This document shows positions 1 to 12,333 of a stretch of 64,000 nucleotides of DNA, one piece after another. The DNA comes from Heterohyrax brucei (Eukaryota; Chordata; Mammalia; Hyracoidea; Procaviidae), in contig CM053146.1 in assembly GCA_028571685.1 (NCBI GenBank), forward strand, positions 23,471,431 to 23,535,430. The letters are read 5' to 3'. The notes beneath the pieces were generated by a model. That model saw only the letters and a program-made list of their open reading frames with translations. It did not search any database and had not been told where the DNA came from. Made by a program: the position numbers and the translations under genes. Position 1 is the first letter of the stretch. Each line of letters begins with the position of its first letter.

Positions 1-1585
1 ATCATCATATTTCAACAAAAGTTTTGCAGAATACAAGATTCTTGATTGGCAATTCTTTTTTCCTTCAAGGTTTTGTATATATTACCCCGTTGCCTTCCTG
101 CCTGCATGGTTTTGGCCAAATAGTCAGGGCTTAGTCTTGTTATTTCTCCTCCGTATGTGTCTCTTTGTTTTTCTCAAGCTGCCTTCATAAATTTTCTCTG
201 CCTTTGGTTTTAGCGAGTGTACTTATGATACACCTTGGTGATTTTCTTTTAGGTTCTATACTATGTGGGGTTCCCTGAGCTTCCTTTCATGATATTAGTG
301 AAGTTTTCTGTCAATAATTCTTCAGTTATCCTCTTTGTATTTTCAGTTTTCTCCCCCTGTTCTGGAACTACAATCACTTACAGACTTTTGCTTTTGATTA
401 TGTCCCACACAATTCTTAGGGTTTCCTCATTTTTTTCTTCATTCTTTTTTTTCTGATCTTTCCTCAAATAGAGACGTAGTCAAATGTCTATGTTCAGTTT
501 TGCTGTTCCTATGTTGTATCATTTAAAACTTGCTTCTCAGTCTTCTTATGATGCTGTTCATTTCTGAAATCTTAGTTTGGATTTCTAATTGTTGCTTTTG
601 TGTGATTTCTATTTATGAATTTATGTTTGATATTTTGTTCCTGTATTATTTTCATAAATTGTTGCATTAATTTTTTTGCCTTTTCTATAAATTTACCCTC
701 CTCCTCATGTTGTCTGCTTTTTACTTCAACTCTTGAATAGCTCTGAATATTAGAGTCAAATTCCCTATGAGATAATTCTACAGCCTTTTCTTCTACTAGA
801 GGGTCATCTGGTGTTTTATTTTGGACACTGAAACCTTCCAGTTCTGTTTATTCTTTTTTGTGGAATATGTTTGAAATTGTCTGTTGTCTTTGGGGTATTT
901 AGTAGTTATTTTCTGTGTTTGTTGCAGATTTGTTTGTTTCACCCTGCTTTCTTGTTTTAATTGGTTATGTCAGATAGACTGCAGTCTTTATGTCTTTGTT
1001 GCTCATCTGTGGCCAGGCCATTTTTCACCTCCTTGTCCAATAGGCAGGGCCAGTCACTCAGCTATGGTGCAGCAGGGCAATTTCAGAGGATGATCTCTGC
1101 ACTGCTGAGAGCTGCTGAAGATGCTTTGCATACTGTCTGCCTGCTGATTTCCAGTGTGGGTGTGGCAAATCCAGAGGCATAGATATTGCACTTCTCTGCC
1201 AGCTGAGCCACCACAGCAAGTCAGGAAGCATCAGAGGTACGGCAGTGGGAAGAAAATGGGAGTTGTCTCATTTGTGTCCAGATGCTTGGCTTCTGCTGAG
1301 ATTTCTGTGAATTTGCTCTCCTGTACTTCCTTCCTGCCCCTCTGACAGGCATTCAAGATGGTGAATCTGTGCTGGGTTAGCTGACAGGGAGCTTTCTCTA
1401 GTATTTACTTACATTCTCTGTTTTCTGTTTCTTATTCCATTATGTTTTGAGCTGAGATCTTTGTCTCTTCATTTGATATTTCATGTTCCAGGATAGATTT
1501 TTGTGTCTGTTTTACTTAGCTTTTTGGGTCTTTCTATGGAAGGACAGCATGGTGCTTCTGTCTGTTATGCCATTTTGGCCAGAAC
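1..1585 (-). mobile_element. L1 LINE, 5' part (5' UTR and ORF1 region)
   Basis: Read on the minus strand this is the 5' third of an L1 retrotransposon. The T-rich plus-strand text at 30-800 (ttggcaattc...ttccttcaaggtttt..gccttcctgcctgcatggtttt) is the antisense of the ORF1-coding region of mammalian L1. The more GC-balanced 950-1580 is the 5' UTR. The element ends at 1569-1580, where the antisense gccattttggcc is the usual L1 5'-terminal ccaaaatggc motif. The rest (ORF2, 3' UTR) lies left of the window. No intact frame survives. Its 5' end abuts the interior of another L1 at about 1586, so it probably inserted into that element; the target duplication cannot be seen from here. Confidence 0.75.
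1569..1580 (-). promoter_or_regulatory. L1 5'-end YY1-like motif
   Basis: The minus strand reads ggccaaaatggc at the very 5' end of the first L1. A YY1-type site (aanatggc) at this place is known to set the L1 transcription start in primates. Equivalent motifs end three other L1 copies in this window (12017-12030, 14729-14741, 44437-44448), which supports these as true 5' ends. Confidence 0.55.
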
Positions 1586-2400
1586 TCCTGGAGAAATCTT
1601 TTGATGGGCATAAGTGTTTAATTTTTATGAAGTTTTGTGTATCTATTTCATTTTCTGCTGTTTGCACATTTTTAGTTTTGTTTGGCATTGTATTTATGCT
1701 ACGTATTAGGGCCCCAACATTGCAACTATTTTTTTTTTAAATCATCTTTATAGTTTTAGGTTTTATATTTAGGTATTTGATACATTTTAATTTAGTTTTT
1801 TATGTATAGTGGGATGTGTCGGTCCTGTTTTATTTTTCTACAGATAGTCAGTTTTGCCACTGTTACTTGTCCAAGAGACCATCTCTTCCCCATTTAATGG
1901 ACTTTGGTACTTTGGTGAAAATCAGCTGCCCATAAATGGTTAGATTTACTTCTTATTTATGTTCCATTGGTCTTTGTGTGTGTTTTACCAGTACCAGACT
2001 ATTTTGACTACTGTGACTGTATAGTGGGTTCCAAAATTAGGTAGTATGAGCCACCCTACTTTGTTGTTCTTCTGCAATAATGATTCATTATCTGGGACTG
2101 ATTTTCTTTCCACATAAATTGTAATTAGGTTTTCCCATCTTGAAAAACAATGCTGTTTGACTTTAGATTGGGCTTACATTTTATCTCTAAATCTCTTCGT
2201 GTAGATTTGACATTTTCACAGTGTTATTAAGTCTTACTATCCATGAATATGTGTGTTTTTCCATTTATGTGGATCTCTTTTGGTTTCCTGCAGTAGTGTT
2301 TTGTAATTTACTTTGTATATGTCTTTTACTTCCTTGGTTAGATTTAGTATTCATAAGTATTTTTGTTTTGAGGGGCTATTGGAAGAAATATAGTCAGAAT
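1586..2400 (-). mobile_element. Older L1, segment 1 (ORF2 C-terminal region)
   Basis: This is the leftmost visible segment of an old minus-strand L1 that continues at 2684-3660, 12041-12173 and 12334-14745. It starts abruptly in the ORF2 C-terminal region (aaatcttttgatgggcataagtgttta) and runs through the block that in ORF2 lies just downstream of the reverse transcriptase (ccagtaccagactattttgactactgtgactgtatagtgggtt). The 3' UTR is missing because another L1 sits to its left. Many stops; no coding capacity. Confidence 0.75.
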
Positions 2401-2683
2401 GCTCCTTAGAAGCAAGGATAGTGAGACAACATTTTTGTATACATTTGATATGTTATTGTGGGAATCAGTCCCTGAAGAAGGACATCATGCTTGGTAAAAT
2501 AGAGAGACAATAAACAAGAGGAAGTCCCTCGAAAAGACGGATTGACATAGTGGCTGCAACAATAAGCTCAAGTGTGACAACAATTGTGGGGATGGTATAG
2601 ACCAGAAAGTGTTTTGTCCTGCCATACATGTAAGTGCTATGAGTTGGCACTGACTCAGTGGCACCTAACAACAACAATAGTTG
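2401..2683 (+). mobile_element. RTE1-type LINE, 3' end
   Basis: A 5'-truncated RTE (BovB-like) fragment covering the C-terminal tail of the RT protein and the 3' end. Landmarks: cagaatgctccttagaagcaagg (2396-2418), cctgaagaaggacatcatgcttgg (2471-2494), ggattgacatagtggctgcaac (2539-2560), and the end actcagtggcacctaacaacaacaa. The same landmarks recur at 29.6, 54.4, 57.1 and 59.6 kb, and on the minus strand at 47.0 kb. It interrupts the old L1, whose sequence resumes directly after the tail at 2684. Confidence 0.85.
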
Positions 2684-3660
2684 TAAATTATACTTGTTTC
2701 CTAATTTCCTTTTCAAAGTACACTTTGTTGGTGTAGAGAAAGTCAACCGATTTTTGTATGTTGTTCATATATTTTGCTACTTTGTTGAATCCTTCCATTA
2801 GCTCCAGTAGCTTTCTTGTATAATGTTTGGGATATTCTATGTATAGGATATTGACTGCAAGTAGGAAAAATTTTATTTTTTCCTTATCAATTTGAATGTC
2901 CTTTATTTCCTTTTCTTGCATTTTTGCTTTAGCTAAGATTTACAGTACGATGTTGGATAACAATGGTGATAGAATTCACCTTATCTGATTCCTGGTATCA
3001 ACAGACAAAGTTTCAGTTTCTTTCTGTTGAGAATAACATTGGCTGTTGTTTATTATGCTGAGCAATTTTCCTGAGCATTTTCATCCAGAATGAGTGTTGG
3101 ACTTTACCAAATGCCTTTTCTGTGTTGATTGAGATGATTATGTGATTATTTTCTTTTGTTTAACTTATGTGGTAGATTACGTTGGTTGATTTTCTAATGT
3201 TGAACCATCCTTTTTTATCCCACTTGGTCATGATGTATTATTATTATTTGATATGCTGTTAAATTCTACAGATTCAAATTTTGTTGAGAATTTTTTGTGT
3301 CTATATTCATCTGTAATTTTTTTTTTTTTTAGTATCTTTGACTTCGGTAGTAGAGTTATGTTGGTTTCACAGAATGAATTTGGGAATGTTCCTTCCTTTT
3401 CTGTGATCTGAAACAGTTTGAGTAGCATTGGTGTGAACTCTCCTTTGAACTGAATATTTGGTAGAATTATCTAGTGAAACTTGGCCAGTGCTAGTCTCGT
3501 TTGAAGTTTGTTTTTATTGCCTCTTCGATCTCTTCTTTTGTTGTGGGTACTTCAGTTTTTTGTATCTTAGTAGTTTGTGTTAAGTTATAGATACCGTGTC
3601 TCTAGAAATTTGGATGTTCCCTCTACATTTTTGAAATTGTTGGAGCACAGATTTTCATAG
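2684..3660 (-). mobile_element. Older L1, segment 2 (ORF2 reverse transcriptase)
   Basis: Continuation of the older L1 after the RTE insertion. The minus strand encodes degraded L1 RT: at 2688-2921 a frame reads MQEKEIKDIQIDKEKIKFFL..., the region around the FADD-type catalytic site, and at 3228-3428 another reads ITEKEGTFPNSFCETNITLLPKS. Stops and frame breaks throughout. It ends at about 3660 in attttcatagtat, exactly where the old L1 is picked up again at 12036 (cacagtattctattataatc). Confidence 0.8.
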
Positions 3661-3664
3661 TATT

Positions 3665-6600
3665 TTTTTTTACTGTGATTGAACGAAAGTATGCAATCCA
3701 AATTAAATTTGCATGCCCACCTATCTTCAGCTCCTTCTGCTTTCCTTGCCTGATGACAGTACATTCCTCCTTTCTGTTCTGTACACGTCATATCTTCTTA
3801 ATAATCTCCTGTTCCCTCCTCTCCACCCTCTCCTCTTCCTTCTAGTAAAATGCCAGTATGACATCATTCCATAGATTCATGGAACGATAAGTGCACATAC
3901 CATATGGTCACATTGTTTCCCCAAGTCCAGTATGTTCCAGTCCAAAGAGTGAACCTTGGCAATGTTTTCCGATCAAGGGCCAGCAGGTCTAGGGGCCATG
4001 CTTCCATGGGAACTGCAAGGCTTTTAGACCATCACTAGTGGTCATTTAGTGGAGTTCTGGAGGTGTGCCCTTCTTTTACTTGTTTTGCTGCTGGGACTCA
4101 CCATTGTGTGCCCCATCACGGCTGTCTTTGGTGGTGGCTGGGCACCATCTGGTTCTCAGGTCACATTTTGATACAGTCACCATTCACATGGGTTCTTCTG
4201 TCTTCTGGGCTCTTTTACTCTCATGTCTTTGTTGTCCTTGGTGATCACCTGTTCTGGTTGAGTTGGGACTATTTGGTGTAACTCAGATGGCAGCTGGCTG
4301 GCTTTTAAAACTCCATATGCCACTCACCAATAACAGGTGCATAAGACCTTCTTAGCAATAGGCTAGTTATTCCAATTGACTTCAGTGTCCCCCAAATGCA
4401 TGGTTCCAAGACCTGCACCCCTGCTACTCTATCCTTGCAATACTGGGTTAAGATTAGAAGAATTTTCAGTTTATGTTGATGTCCAGTTAACTTGTCCTTC
4501 CTTCTACTGTGTGCTGTCAATGCTTTCACCCAATGAAAATTCTATCAACTATCTAATCTATGACCAACCCTCTCCCTCTCTCCCCTCCCTTGCAGCTGTC
4601 AAAGAATCTTTTCTTCTGTACATGAGTCTGTTTTTAAGTCCTTAGAGTAGGGGTCTTTTATAGCATTTGTCCTTGTGCTGCTGACTGATTTCACTCAGCA
4701 TAGTGGCTTCCAATTGAAACTAGGTTATGAGATGCTTCCTAAAATCATCATTGTTCTTTACCATTGCATAGTGTTTGATGGAGTATATATAAAGTAGTTT
4801 GTTTATCCATTCATCTGTTGTTGGGTATCTAGGTTGATTCCACCTTTTAGGTATTGTGGACTGTGCTGCAGTAAACATTCTTGTGCATGTATCTGTCCTT
4901 GTGATTGCTCTTTACTCTGTAGGGTGTATTACAAGCAGTGGAATTACAGGGTCAAATGGTAGATCTACTTCCAACATTTTAAGGAAGTGCCGGATTGCTT
5001 TCCAAAGAGGTTGTACCATTTTGCAATCCCACCAGCAGTGTAGGAGAGTTCCCATCTCTCCACAGCCTCTCCAGCATTTGTTGTTTTGTGTTTTTTGGTC
5101 ATAGCCAATCTTATTGAGGTGAGATGGTATCTCATTGCAGTTTTTATCTAGATTTCTCTAATACCTAATGATTGTGAGCATTTCTTCATATGTCTTTTCG
5201 CTGCCTGGATGCCCTGTATAGTAAAGTGTCTGTCCATCTCCTTTGCCCATAGCTTAACTGGGTTATTTACCTTTTTCTTGATGATATTTTGCAGTACCTA
5301 GTAGATTATGCTGATCAGATGTCGGCCCAACAGGTAGTTGCCAAATAATTATTTCCCATTCTGTAGGTTGTCTTTTCATTCTTTTCATAAAGTCTTTGAA
5401 TAAGCAAAAGTGTTGGATTCTTAGTAGTTCCCATTTATCTATTTTCTCTTGTGTTGATCATGCTTTGTTTGTCAGATTTTGAAGTCTTTCTAAGCTGGGT
5501 ATAAAGCTTCTGTGTTGACCCTATTTTTTCTTGCATGATCTTTATAGTTTTAGGATTGATATTTAGGTCTTTTGTCCAACTGAGTTAGTTTTTGTGTGAG
5601 GTGTGAGATATAGGTCTTGTTTCATTTTTTGCAGATAGATATCCAATTTTACCAGCACCATTTGTGAAAGAGACTGTTTTCACCATAGTTTACAATCTTA
5701 GGGCCTTTGTCAAATATCAACTGTTTATAGGAAGGTGATGGAATCTCTGGGCTCTCAACCCTCTTCTGTTGGTCTATATGACTCTTCTTGTACCAGTACC
5801 AGGCTGTTTTGTCTACTGTCACAGTGCAATAGGTTCTAAGGTTGAGTAGCATGAGACTTTCCACTGCATTTTTCTTCTTGAATAGTGCTTTGCTTATTTA
5901 TAATAGACATTTTTACAATGTTAGGTATTCCTATCCATGAACAGGATAGGTTTCCCAATTTATGTAAGTCTCTTTTTGTTTCTTGCAGTAAGTTCTTGTA
6001 GTTGTCTTTGTATAGGTCTTTTATTTCTCTAGTTAGATTTATTCCTAGGTATTTTGTCTTCTTGGGTGCTATATTAAAGGGTATTGATTTGGTGATTTCT
6101 TCTCGAGTGGTCTTTTTGTTGGTATAAAGGAGTCCTACTGATATACTTATCTGACATCCTGATACTTTGCTGAACTCATGTATTACATAGATTAGTTTAC
6201 TTATGGATTCTTTTGGATTCTCTGTGTATGCAATCATATCATCTGTGAACAGGGAGAGTTTTACATCTTTGGCAATGTGAATGCCCTTTATTTCTTTGTC
6301 TTGTCTAATTGCTGTGGCAGAACTTCTAGTATAATGTTGAATAGAAGTGATGTGAGTGGGCATCTTTGTCTAGTTCCCGTTCTCAAGGGGAATTATTTCA
6401 GTCTCTCTCCAGGATGATTTATGCTGTTGGCTTTGCATAGATTCCCCATATTGTGTTGAGGCATTTCCTTTGTATTCCTATTTTGCTGAGAGTCTTTAGC
6501 ATAAAGGAGTGTTGGGCTTTCTCAAATGCCTTTTCTTCATCAATTGACAAAATCAAGTGATTCTTGTCTTTAGTGTTATTTGTGTGATTGATCACGTTGA

Positions 6601-6937
6601 TTGTTTTTCTGATGATGAAACAAACTTGCATCTTTGGTATGAATCACACTTGGTAATGCTGAATTATTTTTTTGATATGTTGTTGAACTCTATTGGCAAG
6701 GATTTTGTTGAAGATTTTTGCATCTAGGTAAATAACTGATATTAGTCTGTACATTTCCTTTTCGGTGGGCTCTTTTTTTGAGTTTGGTATCAGGGTTATG
6801 CTGGCAGAATGAATTGGTGAATATTCCATCCCTTTCTATGCTGTGAAATAATCTCAGTAGTATTGGAGTTAATTCTTCTCTGAAAGCTTGGTAGCATTCG
6901 GTGGTGAAGACAACTGGGCAAGGGCATTTTTGGTTGA
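3665..6937 (-). mobile_element. Younger L1 copy A, 5'-truncated
   Basis: The 3' end is at the left, marked by the T-run at 3663-3670. The 3' UTR (about 3670-4680) matches the 3' UTRs at 6942-7960 and 34490-35540, so all three belong to one L1 subfamily. ORF2 follows from about 4680. At 5836-6363 a 175-residue minus-strand frame gives the RT segment with LSLFTDDMIAYTENPKES, in which the catalytic FADD is FTDD. At 6419-6631 and 6644-6829 lie upstream RT blocks ([40 protein letters not shown]). The copy is cut off in the RT domain at about 6937, against the tail of copy B. Confidence 0.88.
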
Positions 6938-8697
6938 CATTTTATTATTATTATTATTATGACTGAATAAAAATGTACATTCCCATATAAGTTTGCATGC
7001 TGACCTATATGCAGCTTCAACTGCTCTCCCTGTATGGTGACAGTACACTCTTCCACTCTACTCCATACATGTCTTATCTTCCCAACAGTCTACTATCATC
7101 TCTGCTCCACCCATTCCCCTTCCTCCAGTATGAGGTCATCAACAGGACAACCTCCTATAGATGCCTAGAACCATAAAGTGCCCACACAATATGGTCACTC
7201 TGTGTCACCAAGTCTAATCCATTGTTGCCGAAAAGTTGACCTTCATTATGATTTATGGACAGGGGCAGCATCAGGGCCAGGGTCCATGCTCCCAGGGGAA
7301 CCCCGAAGTCCCTGGACCATCACTTGTGGTCTTTTAGTGGACATCTCAGGGTGCACCCCTATTTATACTTGTGTTGCCGGTAACTCAACTTTGTGAGCTC
7401 TATTGTGGCTATCACTGGTGGTGGCTGGGCACCATCTGGTTCTTCCGGTCACGGGTCGATGTAGACATCCACTCACGTGGGTCTCTCTGTCTTTGATTCT
7501 CCTTCCCCCATGTCGTTATGGACCTCGGTGATCACCTGTCCCTGCTAAGTTGGGACCATTTGCTGTACCCTCAGATGGCAGCTTAGTAGCTTTTAAGATC
7601 CCAGACACCACTCACCAATGAGAGGTGCAGAAGATTCTCATTCGCAAAACGCTAATTGTACCAATTGGCCTCAATTTCCCTTGAGAGCGCAATCCCCGTC
7701 CCCCTGCCCAAACTACTCTGTCCTTGCAGTATTGGGTTAAGACGGTAAGACAGAAGGAGTACACAAGTTGTGTTGAAGTCCCGTTAATACTGATCTGCTT
7801 ACTAATGTGTGCTGTCACCAATTACACCCAACCAAATTTCTAGCAATTGTCTAATCTAAACCCTCCTCCATCACCCTCCTGCCCTCCCCACCCCTGGAGC
7901 CATCAAAGAGTCTTTTCTTCTATGCATGAGTCTGCTTTTAAGTTCTTATCGTAGGGATCTCATACAATCTTGTCCTTCTGTTGCTGACTACTTTCACTCA
8001 ACATAATCTCTTCCAGTTGAAACAGGGTTAAGAGATGTTTCTTGCTATCATGGTTGTTGTTTATCATTGCATTGTGTTCCACTGAGTATATATACCATAG
8101 TTTACCTGTCCTTTCTTCTGTTGTTGGGCATTTGGCTTGATTCCATCTTTTTGCTGTTGTGGACTGTGCTGCAATGAACACTCGTGTGCATGTATCAGTT
8201 GGTGTGAATGGCCTTGATTCTGTAGGACATATTTCAAGCAGTGGAATTACTGGGTCAAATGGTATGTCTATATGTTATTTTAAGGTAGCTGCAGATTGCT
8301 TTCCAAAGGGTTTGCACCATTTTGCAATCCCACCAAGAGTGTAGGAGAGTTCCAGTCTCTCCACAGCCTCTTCAGCATTTCTTGTTTTGTGCTTTTTGGA
8401 TCATGGCCAAACTTGCTGGGGTGAGATGGTATCTCATTATTGTTTTGATTTGAATTTCTTTAATAGTTAATGACTGTGAGCGTGTCCACATGTGTTTTTT
8501 GGCTGCCTGGATCTCCTCTTTAGAGAATTGTCTGTTCATCTCCTTTGCCCATTGCTTAACTGGAAGATTTATCCTTTTCTTACTGATACTTTGTAGTACC
8601 TTATACATTATGGAGATCAGGCATCAGTTATCATAGAGTTGCCACATATTTTTTCCCATTCTGTAGGTGGCCTTTCAATTCTATTAATAAAGTCTTT

Positions 8698-8719
8698 AAG
8701 CCAAGCCAAGCGCCGTCGA
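8698..8719 (-). mobile_element. Micro-insertion of a SINE tail
   Basis: Against copies A (near 5395) and C (near 36225), which read aaagtctttgaataagc and aaagtcttcggatgagc, copy B has about 22 extra bases here. Their reverse complement is a perfect-looking afrotherian SINE 3' terminus (tcgacggcgcttggcttgg plus ctt). The same tail closes the SINE fragment at 39370-39420. Confidence 0.55.
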
Positions 8720-11700
8720 GATGAGCAAAAATGATTGATTCTTAATAGTTCCCATTTATCTATTTTCTGTTGATTGTGGTTTGTTTGACAGATTTTGAAC
8801 TCTGCCTATGTTGTGTATTAAAACTTGCATTGTTGTTCATACTTTATCTTGGATGAGCTTTATCGTTTTAGATTTGATATTTAGGTCTTTTATCCAGTTT
8901 GAGTTGCTTTTGTACACAGTGTAAGATATGCGTCTTGTTTTAATTTAGGGCAGATGGATATCCAGTTTTGCCAGCACCATTTGTTGAAGAGATTGTTTTT
9001 ACCCCAGTTTAATGTCTTGGAGCCTTTGTTGAATATCAACTGTTCATGGGCAGATGATGTCATCTCTGGGGTCTCGATTCCATTCCAATGATCTACCTGT
9101 CTGTTTTTGAAGCAGAACCAGGCTATTTTGATTACTGTGGCAGTGTAATATGTTCTAAGGTCAGGTAATGAGAGGCTCCCAGTGTGTTCTTCTTCTTTTG
9201 TAATGCTTTACTTATCCAGGGATTCTTCCCTTTCCAGACAAAGTTGGTAATTTGTTTCTCCATCTCATTAAAAAATGTCACTGGAGCTTGTATTGGGGTT
9301 ACATTGTATAAGTAGATTGCTTTGGGTAAAATACAAATTTTCACAATGTTTAGTCTTCCTATCCATGTGCAGGGTAGGTTTCTCCACTTACGTAACTCTT
9401 TCTTAGTATCTTGTAGTAAGGGTTTGTATTTCTCTTTGTAAATGTCTGTTATTTCTCTGATTAGATTTATTCCTAGATTTATTCCTCTGATTAGATTTAT
9501 TCCTATCTTCTTAGGGGCTATAATAAATGGTATTGACTTGGTGATTTCTTCCTTAATAATCTCGTTGTTGGTATAAAGGAATCCTACTGATTTACTTATG
9601 TTTATCTTTTATCCTGAGAGTTTGCCAAACTCTTCTATCAGTTTGAGTAGTTTCACATGAATTCTTTGGGATTCTCTTCATACGCAATCATATCATCTGC
9701 AAATACGAAGATTTTTAGTTATTCTTTGCTGATGTAGATGCCATTTATTCCTTGGTCTTGTCTAATTGCTCTAGCTAGAACTTCTAGGACTATGTTGAAT
9801 AGAAGAGGTGAGGGTGGGCATCCTTGTCTAGATCCTGTTCTCAAGAGAAACTGTTTCAGTCTGTCTCCATTTAGGATGATGTGGGCAACTGCCTTTATAT
9901 AAATGACCCTTATTGCATTGAGGAATTGGACATCTATTCCTATTTTGCTGAGAGTTTTTAGCATGAATGGGTATTGGACTTTATCAAATGCCTTTTCTGC
10001 ATCAATAGACAAGATCAGGTGATTCTTGTCTTTTGTGGTATTTATGGGGTTGATCACATTAAAATTTTCCGATGTTGAACCAGCCTTGCATCCCTGGTAT
10101 GAATCCAACTTGGTCATGATGGATTATTTATTTATTTATTTTTTGATATGTTGTTGTATTCTATTGGCCAGAATTTTGTTGAAGATTTTTGCAACTAGAT
10201 TCATGAGTGATATCAGTCTGTAGTTCTCCTTTTTTGTTGGGTCTTTCCCTGGCTTTGGTATCAGAGTCCTGCTGGCTTCATAGAATGAATCTGGAAATAC
10301 TCCGTCCTTTTCTATTCTGTGAAATAATCTCAGTAGAATTGGGGAAAACTTTTCTCTAAAAGCTTGGTAGAATTCTGAGGTGAAGCCATCTGGGCCAGGG
10401 CTTTTTTTTGGTTGGCAGTTTTTGGATGACTTTTTCAATCTCTTCCTTTGTGATGTGTTTGTTAAGTTGTTCTACTTCACCTTGTGATCATTTGGGTAGG
10501 TGATTTGAATCAAGGAATTTGTCCATTTCCTCTAGGTTTTCTAATTTGTTAGAGTACAGTCTTTCATAGTATTCGGCTCTGATAGTTTTGATTTCTGCTG
10601 GATCTATTGTGACAACTCCCCTCTCATTTTTTATTTGGGTTATTTGTTTCCTTTCCTGTTTTTCTTTAGTAAGTTTAGCCAATGGTTTGTAAAATTTTGT
10701 TGATCTTTTCAAAAAACCAGCTTCTGGTCTTTTCAATTTTTTCAATTGTTCTTCTGTTCTGTAATTCATTTAGTTCTGCTCTGATCTTTATGATCTGTTT
10801 TCTTCTGGTGACTGAAGGGTTCCTCTGTTGTTCTCTCTCTACTTGTTCTAGCTGTAGGATCAATTCTTTGATTTGGTTTTTTTCTTCCAGATGTGTGCAT
10901 TTATGGAGATAAACAGACCTCTGAGCACTGCTTTGGCTGTATCCCATAGGTTCTGGTAGGAAGTGTTTTTGTTCTTGTTGGAATGCATAAATGTCTTTAT
11001 TTCATCCTTGATTTCTTCTATAACCCATGGTTTTTTTGAGCAAGGTTTGTTCAGTTTCCATGAATTCCACCTTCTATTTGTGTTTTTTCTGCTACTGATT
11101 TTGACTTTTATGGCTTTATGATTTGAGAAGAAGCTTTGCGTTAATTCAGTGGTATGGATTTTGTTGAGAATTGCTATATGTCCTAACATATGGTCTATTC
11201 TGGAGAATGTTCCATGTGCACTGGAGAAGAAGGTGTTGTTGTCTGCTGATGGACAGAAAGTTCTGTATATGTTGATGAAGTCTAGTTGGTTAATTGTGGC
11301 AATAAGGTCTTGTATATCTTTACTGAGCTTTTATTCTAGACAATCTGTCCAATATTGACAGTGGAATTTTGAAGTCTCCTACTGTTACTGTGGAGTGATC
11401 TGTCTCCTTTTGGAGTGTAGTCAGTGTTTCTTTGACATATTTAGGTGCTCTAATATTAGGTGCATAAATATTTAATATTGTTAAGTCCTGCTTGTGTATT
11501 GAACCTTTCAGCAAGAAATGGTGTCCATCCTTGTCCACGATGGTGGATTTTACATTAAAATGGATTTTATCTGAGATTAGAATTGCCATACCTGCTCGTC
11601 CTTGTTCATTGTTAGCTTGATATATATTCTTCCATCCTTTGATTTTCAGTTTGTTCCTATCTTTAAGTCTAAGGTGAGTTTCTTGTAGGCAACATATAGA

Positions 11701-12016
11701 TGGGTCATGTCTTTTGATCCAAGATGTTCACTTCAGTACTGCAGCTTGGAGTATCTGCCAGCTTATACCCATCTCCCGCCTACCAGACTACAGAAATAAA
11801 AAAAATTAAAAGCACCAACACCTGCAGTCCATGCAAACAGTGAGTCAGTGGGAACAGGGCTTAGTGAGGGAGAGGAAGTTTCCTATTTACTGGCATGTAG
11901 TCCAATCTGAGAACCCTATACTGTGTCCTAGGGCTCACTGGGTGTCCAGAATGCTCTATTCAGTTATCAATCCAGGCCTTAGTTTTCAAGGATTTGAGGA
12001 GACATGTTTCTAGTCT

Positions 12017-12030
12017 ACCATCTTGGCTCC
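12017..12030 (-). promoter_or_regulatory. L1 5'-end YY1-like motif (copy B)
   Basis: The minus strand reads ggagccaagatggt, the classic mammalian L1 5' terminus with an overlapping YY1-type site. It marks the true 5' end of copy B, so B is an internal-deletion derivative and not a 5' truncation. Confidence 0.7.
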
Positions 12031-12040
12031 ACCCTCACAG

Positions 12041-12173
12041 TATTCTATTATAATCTTTTTTTTTTTTTAATTTCAGTTGGTCCTGTTTTAATGTCACCCA
12101 TCTCATTTCTTTTTTGAGTTATTTGCTGTTAGATTGTTTTAAAACATAATTTGGAGCTCTGCCATTGAATCCA
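12041..12173 (-). mobile_element. Older L1, segment 3 (ORF2 near EN/RT boundary)
   Basis: The older L1 resumes after the A+B pair: tattctattataatc then ttaatttcagttggtcctg is the antisense of the ORF2 stretch that directly precedes the part lost at 3660. It is cut again at 12173 by a SINE with a 12-bp target duplication. Confidence 0.75.
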
Positions 12174-12333
12174 AACAAACCCCCTGCCTTTGAGTCGATT
12201 ATAACTCACAACAACCATATAGGACAAAGTAGACCTACTCTATGCAGTTTCCAAGGGGTACCTGCTGGTTTCAAAGTGCTGATCTTTTGGTTGCAGCCAT
12301 AGCACTTAACCACTATACCATCAGGGTTTCTTG
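12174..12333 (-). mobile_element. AfroSINE (tRNA-derived)
   Basis: Minus-strand afrotherian SINE. Read in sense, its head is at the right (aagaaaccctgatggtatag) with A/B-box-like text, and the tail is at the left. It is flanked by ccattgaatcca (12162-12173) and tcactgaatcca (12334-12345), a target duplication with two mismatches inside the old L1. Confidence 0.85.

Larger units (their letters stand above)
6938..12035 (-). mobile_element. Younger L1 copy B, internally deleted (no ORF1)
   Basis: The 3' tail is the (tta)n run at 6944-6962. The 3' UTR runs to about 7960, and ORF2 from about 7960 to 11720 on the minus strand. ORF2 parts: C-terminus (7960-8181, EERTGKLWYIYSVEHNAMI), RT with FADD near 9690, RT blocks at 9719-10117 ([20 protein letters not shown], then [10 protein letters not shown]) and 10136-10438 ([15 protein letters not shown]), endonuclease at 11320-11589 (LNIYAPN). 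Next comes about 300 bp of 5' UTR ending in the 5'-terminal motif at 12017-12030. ORF1 is absent: the EN start region joins the 5' UTR at about 11720-11730. Frames are broken by stops. The A+B pair is flanked by a catagtatt/cacagtatt direct repeat in the old L1. Confidence 0.88.

Noticed and set aside
5836..6363. 175-codon frame as an intact functional reverse transcriptase
   Set aside because: It is an L1 ORF2 fragment with the catalytic FADD changed to FTDD and stops on both sides.
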